Below the pieces are notes generated by a model. It worked only from the letters and a program-made list of their open reading frames with translations, did no database searches and was not told where the DNA came from. Positions 31,508 to 38,974 of a DNA stretch of 38,974 bases are shown in pieces. The first letter of the stretch is position 1. Each line of letters starts with the position of its first letter. The stretch covers positions 1 to 38,974 of the forward strand of contig CALXCA010000018.1 in assembly GCA_944386685.1 (NCBI GenBank), read 5' to 3'. Made by a program: the position numbers and the translations under genes. This stretch comes from an uncultured Clostridia bacterium (GTDB lineage: Bacteria > Bacillota > Clostridia > TANB77 > CAG-508).

Positions 31508-33196
31508 TTAAATTGATTTCATAATATCTTTTATATTTATTTGGATACTTTCTACACCATTAAATGAATTTATCTCTAAATTGCCAACAATATCAATTTT
31601 ATCTCCTATTTTATAGTTTTCTACTAATTCTCCTAAATTAAAACCAATTGCATTTACTATATTTTTATTATCTTTAACTGTAAGTTTTAAGTTTTTTCCA
31701 TTTGTTAATGCTCTTATTGATTCTATTTTTAAATTTTTAAATGCAAATACTGGCATTTTATTTGCTTCTCCATATGGTTCTAGTTCTTTTAGACTTTCTA
31801 CCATTTCTTTATTAATTTCGTCTAATTTTATTTCTGCATCTACATTTATAATTGGTATAATTTTGTCTACATTTTTTTCTTTTGCTATTTTTTCAAACAT
31901 TTCTTTAAATTCTTCTATTTTGTCTTTTTCTATTGTTATACCAACAGCCATTGCATGTCCACCAAATTTTTTTATTGTTTGGTTACATTCCATTAATGCC
32001 TCATGTAAGTCAAATCCATTTATGCTTCTTCCTGAACCTTTATATTCTCCATCTTCTTCTGATAGTAATATACTTGGCTTAAAATATAGTTCTGTAATTT
32101 TTGATGATACTATTCCTATAACTCCATGATGCCAGTTATTTCCATATACTACTAATGTATTATTTTTTGTTAAATTATCTTTTTCTATTTTTTCTACTGC
32201 TTCTTGATAAATACTTTTTTCTATATCTTGCCTTGTTTTGTTATATTCATTTAATTTTAATGCTAATTCTTTAACTTCTTCTAAATTTTTTGATAATAAT
32301 AAATTTAGTGCTTCTTCTTGATGTCCCATTCTACCACACGCATTTATTCTAGGTGCAACACCAAAAGATATTGTTGTTGAATTTATTTTTGAATATCCAC
32401 AACTTTGCAAAATTTCTTTTAATCCTAAATTTCTTGTTTGCTCAACCAGTTTTAGTCCAAGTTTAACAATTACTCTATTTTCATCTGTTAAAGGAACTAT
32501 GTCTGATATTGTTCCTACACATACAATATCTAAAAATTTTAAATATTCTTTTTCATCTAAACCTAATTTTATACTTAATGCTTGTATAAGTTTAAATACC
32601 ACTCCAACACCTGCAAGATTTCTACATTCATATTGGCTGTCTTTTCTTTTTGCATCAACAACTGCAATTGCATCTGGTAATGTTTCTATAGGCTCATGAT
32701 GATCTGTTACTATTGTTTCTATTCCTAGACTTTTGGCATATTCTACTTCTTCTATTGCTGTAATTCCACAGTCAACTGTTATCATTAATTGATATCCATT
32801 TTCTGATATATGTTTAATTGCTTCTTTATTTAATCCATATCCCTCATTTAGTCTATTTGGAATATATACACCTATTCCTAATCCTCTTTCTTCTAAAAAA
32901 CTTTTTAAAACAGCTACACTTGTTATTCCATCAACATCATAATCTCCATAAATAATAATTTTTTCATTGCTATCTATTGCTTTTAATATTCTATTAATTG
33001 CTTTTTCCATATCTGGCATTCCAAATGGATTATAAAAATCATTCCTCTTCGGATTTAAAAATTTTGTTATTTTTTCTTCTGTTGTAATTTCTCTATTAAC
33101 AAGTAATGTTGCTAATAACTTATTTATTTTATATTTTTCTTGCAATTGTTCTACTTTTTCTTTATCTGCTTTACTTATTTCCCATTTTTTATTCAT
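31508..33196 (-). CDS. recJ: Single-stranded-DNA exonuclease RecJ
   Basis: 5'-3' ssDNA exonuclease of the DHH family used in recombination and mismatch/excision repair. Motifs: YGDYDVDGITS (Asp85, 87, 89), TVDCGITA (Asp142), VTDHHEP (165-167) and, further on, GVAPRINACGRMG and GGHAMAVGI of the DHHA1 domain, then the C-terminal OB fold. 562 residues, typical of Clostridia. GAAAGGA lies 7 nt before ATG 33196. First gene of the recJ-rel-MBL operon. Confidence 0.96.
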   Translation of the reverse strand: MNKKWEISKADKEKVEQLQEKYKINKLLATLLVNREITTEEKITKFLNPKRNDFYNPFGMPDMEKAINRILKAIDSNEKIIIYGDYDVDGITSVAVLKSFLEERGLGIGVYIPNRLNEGYGLNKEAIKHISENGYQLMITVDCGITAIEEVEYAKSLGIETIVTDHHEPIETLPDAIAVVDAKRKDSQYECRNLAGVGVVFKLIQALSIKLGLDEKEYLKFLDIVCVGTISDIVPLTDENRVIVKLGLKLVEQTRNLGLKEILQSCGYSKINSTTISFGVAPRINACGRMGHQEEALNLLLSKNLEEVKELALKLNEYNKTRQDIEKSIYQEAVEKIEKDNLTKNNTLVVYGNNWHHGVIGIVSSKITELYFKPSILLSEEDGEYKGSGRSINGFDLHEALMECNQTIKKFGGHAMAVGITIEKDKIEEFKEMFEKIAKEKNVDKIIPIINVDAEIKLDEINKEMVESLKELEPYGEANKMPVFAFKNLKIESIRALTNGKNLKLTVKDNKNIVNAIGFNLGELVENYKIGDKIDIVGNLEINSFNGVESIQINIKDIMKSI

Positions 33197-33298
33197 TTTA
33201 AAATCCTTTCTCGCTTCGCTCTAAAGGCATACATAGTAATAAAAGTTAATTCTTTCAAACTAAAATCCTTTCTTCCGTTTATTATTTTATTCCATAAA

Positions 33299-33333
33299 TA
33301 AAAAAATAGCAAGGAAAATCTTGCTATTTTTTT
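33299..33333. terminator. Bidirectional terminator between surface gene and recJ
   Basis: AAAAAAATAGCAAG-GAAAAT-CTTGCTATTTTTTT is a perfect hairpin with A and T runs. It can stop transcription of the surface-protein gene on the minus strand before recJ. Confidence 0.85.
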
Positions 33334-33335
33334 AT

Positions 33336-33366
33336 ACAATAGGAAAGTTATACTTTCCTATTATAT
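33336..33366. repeat. ATAGGAAA hairpin R3, copy 4 (minimal)
   Basis: ACAATAGGAAAGT pairs with ACTTTCCTATTATA around a short loop. It is the shortest of the R3 copies, lacking the interior present in 2454-2532 and 6223-6330. The CTAGYGATTGTA motif lies beside it (reversed, 33372-33387). Confidence 0.6.
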
Positions 33367-33371
33367 AAAAA

Positions 33372-33387
33372 GCTACAATCACTAGCT
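33372..33387. repeat. CTAGYGATTGTA motif, copy 4 (reversed)
   Basis: GCTACAATCACTAGCT overlaps the last codons of the surface protein. On the minus strand it reads AGCTAGTGATTGTAGC and is followed by ATAGGAAA, as at 6202-6234. Confidence 0.45.
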
Positions 33388-36300
33388 GTTTTTTATTAAA
33401 TTTTTATATCTTATAATTAGTAGAAATATTCCTAATATTAATGTTATTATTCCTATTTTATATATTGTATTACTTCCTATACTTCCACTTGTAGGAAATT
33501 GAAAGTATGCTCTGTTTGGTAATAATAGTTCTTCTATTATTCCTGTTTCTTCATTTTTTCTTATTGCAAATGCTGGTGCCTCTTTTTCTCCTATTGATTC
33601 TATTTTTATTTTTACTCCATTGTTTATTTTTGTTATTTCAGCATTTTGCTCTGTGCCTGAAGTTTCACTTTCTGTATTGTTTTCTTGAGTTTCTATATTA
33701 TTTGTTTCTATATTTTTAGTATTTTCTTGAATTTTTTCTTTTACTAAGTTTGCATTCTCTTGTATTTTTCCTTCATCTATAAGTGAAAATTCTATTTTCC
33801 ATTGCCCCTCTGGTTTTATTCTGTTTATTGAGGCTTTTGTTTCTACTAACCTATATTCTTGGTTTATTTCTAAATCTTCGAATTTTACTGTTCCTTGATT
33901 TTCGTTTGTTATTGCTATTTTACTTGATTGGGTGTCTACTAATTGCCAACAACTGTCTAAATTTTCTGTACTATTTGTGTTATCTGTATTATTACTATTA
34001 CTGCTACTTTCTGTTTTTTCTATATTTTGTGTGTTAATTAATTCTGTATCATGGTATCCTTCTTCATGTTCTGTACATACTAATTTATATAGTTTAAATT
34101 CTGTTCCTCCTATTTTGTCTGTATGGTCTTCTTCTGCTACTTTTGTAAATTCTAAGTTTATTTTTTCTTTTAAGCCTGCATTTACATTTTCTTCTTTTAT
34201 CATGTAATTTGAATTGTCATTTAACTTTTCTATTAAATCTGTTTTTCCGATCTCTTTTACCCAATTTGATTTTTGTTCATTTTGGGTACTCTCTTCTGTT
34301 TCTGTATCTGAATTCCCTACAGTTTCTATGTTTGAACTTTCTCCTGTATCTGAACTTGTTTCTATCTCAAATTTACTATTTATTTCCGTATTTGAGCCTA
34401 TTTCTTTTTCTACTAATTTATATTTTTCTCCATTATATTCTATCTTTAATATATATTTTTCTGATGGCAAGTGTGTAAATTCGTAATATCCTGTCTCGTC
34501 TGGATTTATTGCTTCGACTTTCTCTCCATCTACATTTGTTACTTCTTCTAATTCTTTATTTTCATTTTCTTTATATAGTTTTATCCAAATTTCTTTTTTA
34601 TTTATATTTCCTAGGTCTTCATTATTGTCTATTATATTATTGTAGTTTTCATCTAACCATACTTTTCCACTTATTGTTCTTCCTATTACTTGGGCAGTTT
34701 CTCTAGATGTTTGGATAATTCCTTCTCCACTTGATGCCGTCTGTGCTGAAGCTGAATTTACATATTTATTTTCCACAGCATTATTATTTGTAGTTGCATA
34801 TATATCTATAACTAGTTCTGTATGCCCTTTTAATTCTCCAGCAATTAGTATTCCTGTTATACCATCATTAGATTGTTCTATACTAGTTTCATATGTTTTA
34901 TTACCTATAATACTATTGCTTTCTTCTAATTTATGCCAAAATCCTTGGTTTTCCATATTTATGTCTTGTACATTCATCTCTTTTATTTGTTCATCTTGTG
35001 TATAATATAATTTTAATTCAGAATTATCTGTTGCTTCACCATCCATATTTTGATTAATTACTATTCTATTTATAGTATATGTTCCATCAAATTCTGTACC
35101 TCTTCCGTCTCCATTATTATTATCTTTTTTATTATATGGCATTATATCAAGTAATTTAAAATAAGGCATGTCTGCATCTGAATTATTTATTCCTGTTATT
35201 CTATATTGAATTTCTCCATCTTTTTCTATTATTGGTGTTACTACTTCTTTGTATAATCTAAAACTTGCTAGGTTTATTATGTTTATTGCTATTGTTGATG
35301 TTCTATTACTTATTTCACTATTTCCTATTTTACTTATTCCATCACTTCCTATTTCTTCTGATATTACAAATTTTGTAGTATATTGCATATTATGTTCACT
35401 TTTATTTGATATTCTTGCTCCAAATTCTATTGGTTCAATTGCCTGTCCTGATGTTACTCCATATATATACCATTCTAATGTGGTTGTTCCATCTTCATTT
35501 TCTGTTATTTCTGGCTCTGTATATTCTTCTCCTCCTCTTTTGCTACTTCCAAGCACATAACTTAGACCTCCTGGTAAAGTTACTTGTGCTTTTAAGGTTA
35601 TATCTTTAATTGGTTCTAAAAGAGTTTCGTCTACATTTAATACTGGTTGTATATTATATGTTACTATATTTTCATTTTTTCCTAAATCATAATTTACTTT
35701 TTCTGGCTCATCACCTGCTATTGATATAGTTCCTGATAAATCTCCTCCAACTATTAGTAATGTATTACCCCACCAAATATCTCCTTTATGTGTTCCTGTA
35801 ATCATTTGACCATTTTCATCATACTCTGTTTTTACATATTCTAATCCTACATTAGAATATGTTGGTGTTGGATATGTACTAAAATCATTGTTTTCATTTT
35901 CTACAGAATATATGTTTCTATCTAATTTTTCCTTCCATGCAATTGTAGATTGTGTAAATCCATAAGTTCTTCCTATTACTGCTTCGTTTTTAACTATTAA
36001 AGGTATTACCCAGCTAAGCCAACCATTTTTAAATAACAAATCTTGTGATTCAAAAAAAACTCCTACACATATCTCACTATTTGGTATTTCTTCTAGTGTT
36101 TTATAAACTTTTAAATCCTCAATTTGTGTTTTATTCATCTCTTCTTGTGATTCCCAATTAGTTCCATCCTGTTTTGTTACATAATACATTTTAAATTTAA
36201 AATTTGTATTTGTTATATTAAATTTTTCTCCATTATCAAATTCAATTAGTTCAAAAGCACTTGCATCAAATTTTACTAGTTTATTTATTGTTTGTATATT

Positions 36301-37517
36301 GTTATCTGGCATAGTATTTGTACCAAAATCAACTCTCATTTTAAATTTTTGTCCTTTTGTTATTGTTCCTGTTCCTCTTCCTAAATTTCCTCCATCATAC
36401 ATATCATCTAAATAAAATGTGTGCCCATAAACTCCTTCCTTTGTGATTAAATGTTTTATCCTTATAGTATCATCTGTTATAACTTCTTGTTCTGTAATAT
36501 TTTCTCCTGAAGCAGAAATTATGTTTGTATTTTTGTCTTCTATAGAAAAATAATACTCATTATTGTTTTCTTCGTATATTGGAACGAATATTTGCATATA
36601 TCCTATACTAAATGTTCCTACATTGTCTTGGAATACTTTTGTTCTATTTGGGTTATATTTATAAGAACCATTATATTGTGGATATGTTTTATCAAATTCA
36701 TAATTATTTACTGTTACATGTAATATTGAACCATCTTGCTCTATCTTTATATCTCCTGAATTATATACTGACCAACTTCTATCTCCATTGTCCACTCCAT
36801 TAGGGAAGTAAGCATCATAAGTAACGTATAAACTGTTACTATTATTCATATACATCTCTCTGCCATCAATATTTCCTGTTAAATCACTGCTATTTCTAAT
36901 ATTCTCTCTATAATTCCACAATATAGGTGTTATTTCTTTAGTTATATCTTCTACTATTTCTGAGCCTTGTTCTGTTTTTTCTAATTTTAATTCTATATCA
37001 AAATTTATCTCTCCTTTTGGATATTCTAGTCCTTTTATTCCTTTTGAATATGGATTTTCTTCTTCACTATATTCATTATTATATAATTGTATAGCAAAAC
37101 CATATCCATACATTCTTCCTGTTACTTCTCCATTTCCATAATCTACTGTTGTTTTATCCTCTAACTCTGTATTTCTATGTAATTGTATGTTATATCTTCC
37201 TGTTGCACTTACTGTTATTTCTTTTGGGGCTGTTACCTCTTTTTTCTCATTTTCTTCATTTCCCTCTAGCATAAATGTAAATCTTGGTTGTATTTTTGTT
37301 CCATTTACTGCATTTTTTACTTTTAATACAAATATTACTTCTTGGTTTCCTGGTATTGTTACTATTTCCTCACTCATGCTGTATTCTCCAGATAAGCTTA
37401 TTCCATCTTCACTTAAGTTTCCATTACTTAGCCATTTCATTGACTCTATATCCCATTCTACTATATTTGCTAGTTCTTCTGGTAAACTTGCTGTTATTTG
37501 TATTACTCCTCCTTGTA
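33382..37517 (-). pseudogene. Sortase-anchored surface protein gene, 5' end cut by IS110
   Basis: The remaining 3' part of a very large cell-surface protein. From residue 1 of the residual frame: adhesin-like beta-sandwich repeats, DUF11-like segments (IINLASFRLYKEVVTPI; YFKLLDIMPYN), an SdrD/Cna-B-type domain (GRTISGKVWLDENYNN; about 940-1040), a SpaA-type prealbumin domain (FTKVAEEDHTDKIGG), an Asn/Glu/Thr-rich stalk, and FPTSGSIGSN followed by a hydrophobic segment and a short basic tail, a variant LPXTG-like sorting signal. The first ATG in frame is at 37440, but the frame continues upstream (IIQGGVIQITASLPEELANI) without start or ribosome site to the IS junction near 37517, then meets a stop inside the IS. 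The signal peptide must lie beyond the window, so the gene is broken, or expressed only as an internal fragment. Confidence 0.8.
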
Positions 37518-37554
37518 TAATATATTTAGGGTTTGAAGTTTACCCAAAACTTTA

Positions 37555-37770
37555 TGTTATGTCACTTTCGTGATATAATTTTCTTATTAACACTGTGGAC
37601 TCTTATTCCTCCTTGTAGTTTAACTACTTTTAAAAGAATATTGCCACAGTTTTATTATTAATTGGTAATTAGTTAGATAAGACTTTGATCTTTCATTTCA
37701 CGCAAGGTTACAAGTAATAAAACTAGTTGGGTGTTGTCACAGTTGTTGATAAATTTTATTACAGGAGGTA
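37555..37770 (+). ncRNA. Candidate IS110 bridge RNA
   Basis: The non-coding left end folds as expected for a bridge RNA: a 5' hairpin ATGTCAC-TTTC-GTGATAT (37559-37576), a second stem-loop closed by ACTGTGG (37592-37598) and CCACAGT (37644-37650), and a further region up to the transposase ribosome site. On the 5' side of the second stem-loop TCCTCCTTGTA (37607-37617) is identical to host DNA at 37507-37517 immediately left of the element, where a left target guide would match. The donor-binding loop and RNA ends are not resolved. Confidence 0.6.
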
Positions 37771-37776
37771 AACACT

Positions 37777-38934
37777 ATGGTTTACATCGGCATTGATATT
37801 GCCAAATTTAAACACTTTGCGTCTGTTGTTAGCTCAGATGGTAAAGTTATCGTAAAACCTTTTCCTTTTGAAAATTCTCGTCAAGGTTTTATGAAATTAG
37901 TTGAAGAAATTGAGAATTTTCAAGACTGCTTAATTGGTCTAGAATCAACTGGTCATTATACAGAAAATCTTATCTATTTTCTATATAAACGAGGTTATCA
38001 AATTGGTGTTATTAATCCAATTCAAACTGATGCTCTTCGTGATTCTAATATTAGAAAAACTAAGACTGATAAGATTGACACTAAACTTATTGTTCAATGT
38101 CTTATGCTTAAAAAATATTCTCTTGTCAATTCTCAAGATATTAATATTATTAAGCTTAGACGTCTTTCAAGATTTAGACTTGAAACTATTCAACAGCAAA
38201 CTAGAATTAAAACTCAATTAACAACTTGTTTAGATATTGTTTTTCCAGAACTTTCTAGTTTCTTTAAAGGCAATTTGCATTTAAAAGTTTCTTATGCATT
38301 GCTTGAAAAATATTCTTCTGCAAAAGCTATTGCTCACTGTAGAATAGATGGTCTAACTAACTTATTGTATGACAATTCTAAAGGGCATTACAATCAAGAT
38401 AGAGCTTTACAATTAAAAGATTTAGCTAAACAAAGTATTGGTCTAGATAATCCTGCCATTGAATTACAAATACAATGTTTAATTAAGCAATTAAGATTAT
38501 ATCAAAAGCAAATCAAAGATATTGATTTAGCTATTATGACACTAATGGAATTGCTGAATTCTCCAATTCTTACTATCCCTGGTGTTAGCTATACTCTTGG
38601 AGCCATGATTATTAGTGAAATTGGAGACATAAAAAGATTTAGCAACCCTTCTAAATTGCTAGCATTTGCTGGTTTAGATCCAGTTGTTAAACAATCTGGA
38701 GATTTTCAAGCCTCATCAATGAAAATTTCTAAACGTGGTTCTACTTACCTTCGCTATGCAATCTATAGAGTTGCTTTTCTTATTATATACAATAATGAGA
38801 CTTTTCACAACTACTATATTGAAAAACGTGCTCAAGGTAAAACTCATAGAGTAGCATTAGGACATGTTTGCAATAAATTGGTTAGAGTTATCTTCAAGAT
38901 TCTAACTGATGAAACACCTTTTAATTTAAGCTAA
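37777..38934 (+). CDS. IS110-family transposase (DEDD plus Tnp_20)
   Basis: A 385-residue recombinase of the IS110 family. The N-terminal RuvC-like domain has the DEDD set: GIDIAK (Asp7), GLESTGHY (Glu56) and KTDKIDTKL (Asp98, Asp101). A helical linker follows, then Tnp_20 (about 262-345) with TIPGVSYTLGAMIISEIGD, KLLAFAGLDP and SSMKISKRGSTYLR, where the S-K-R-G-S stretch (318-322) holds the likely nucleophilic serine. AGGAGGT lies 7 nt before ATG. Full length and intact, so the element may be active. A long non-coding region before the gene rather than after it suits the IS110 group rather than IS1111. Confidence 0.96.
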   Translation: MVYIGIDIAKFKHFASVVSSDGKVIVKPFPFENSRQGFMKLVEEIENFQDCLIGLESTGHYTENLIYFLYKRGYQIGVINPIQTDALRDSNIRKTKTDKIDTKLIVQCLMLKKYSLVNSQDINIIKLRRLSRFRLETIQQQTRIKTQLTTCLDIVFPELSSFFKGNLHLKVSYALLEKYSSAKAIAHCRIDGLTNLLYDNSKGHYNQDRALQLKDLAKQSIGLDNPAIELQIQCLIKQLRLYQKQIKDIDLAIMTLMELLNSPILTIPGVSYTLGAMIISEIGDIKRFSNPSKLLAFAGLDPVVKQSGDFQASSMKISKRGSTYLRYAIYRVAFLIIYNNETFHNYYIEKRAQGKTHRVALGHVCNKLVRVIFKILTDETPFNLS

Positions 38935-38974
38935 CATAAATTTTTCAAAGTACATATCGCAACTTTTGTTGCTT

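Larger units (their letters stand above)
37518..38974 (+). mobile_element. IS110-family insertion sequence (right end not resolved)
   Basis: An IS110-type element inserted in the surface-protein gene. The left boundary is placed near 37517 because the coding frame of the disrupted gene ends there and because the guide-like match (37507-37517) lies just outside. It consists of about 255 bp of non-coding left end, the transposase gene and at least 40 bp of right end containing GCAACTTTTGTTGC. No terminal inverted repeats or target duplication are visible, as usual for IS110. Its right end, and the missing 5' part of the host gene, should lie beyond 38974. The exact left base is uncertain by several nt. 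Confidence 0.8.

Noticed and set aside
33507..34037. Plus-strand hydrophobic frames opposite the surface protein
   Set aside because: They are antisense to the Glu/Asn/Thr-rich stalk and have no ribosome sites.

Overview
The window is an AT-rich chromosomal segment (by eye about 25-28% G+C) from a spore-forming Firmicute, most likely an uncultured gut-type Clostridia. The case rests on spoIIP, a sleB cortex-lytic enzyme, a second SleB/CwlJ-type hydrolase, remA, a long bifunctional Rel, tmcAL, strong AGGAGG-type ribosome sites and the Bacillus-like order remA - rpoZ - (kinase) - priA - def. Almost all genes lie on the minus strand. The plus-strand exceptions are a DUF1064 gene, tmcAL and a terminal insertion sequence.

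Layout by region. 1-3.3 kb: a phage-type DUF1064 gene, an AAA/DUF4143 ATPase with three operator-like iterons upstream, and a monofunctional GT51 glycosyltransferase. 3.3-8.0 kb: an accessory zone of hairpin repeats and small orphan genes of clearly higher G+C, interrupted by tyrS. 8.0-10.1 kb: a fucO-type Fe-alcohol dehydrogenase and a membrane-anchored protein. 10.1-15.6 kb: def, priA, a cytidylate-kinase-like gene, rpoZ, remA and a membrane protein. 16-18 kb: rplU-rpmA behind a structured leader, then dgt. 18.4-23.1 kb: lemA, a YbhN-type membrane protein, then a three-gene operon encoding a Zn-phospholipase-C-like protein, a 614-residue protein with two R-N-x3-H motifs (a dual-HEPN RNase candidate) and a 97-residue protein. 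23.3-26.7 kb: spoIIP, another orphan cassette, sleB and rnhA. 27-28.3 kb: tmcAL. 28.6-33.2 kb: a recJ-rel-MBL hydrolase operon. 33.4-38.97 kb: a giant sortase-type surface protein gene whose 5' end has been cut by an IS110-family element.

Three things stand out. (1) The IS110 element has a roughly 255-nt non-coding left end with the layout of a bridge RNA. Its first large stem-loop carries an 11-nt sequence identical to the host DNA beside the insertion, which is what a left target guide would look like. (2) Two copies of a 97-nt core (95/97 identical, opposite orientation) are each enclosed by perfect inverted-repeat arms, 70 bp and 40 bp, whose sequences differ almost completely. Pairing is kept while sequence is not. 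At least two other hairpin repeat families in the window look similar. (3) The dual-HEPN protein has no CRISPR array near it and no family I recognise.

No tRNA, rRNA or CRISPR array was seen. Start codons were moved from the longest open frame where a GAAAGGA-type ribosome site overlaps the upstream codons; this is common here (AAGGA followed 7-13 nt later by ATG). Base composition and distances are hand estimates from the sequence.
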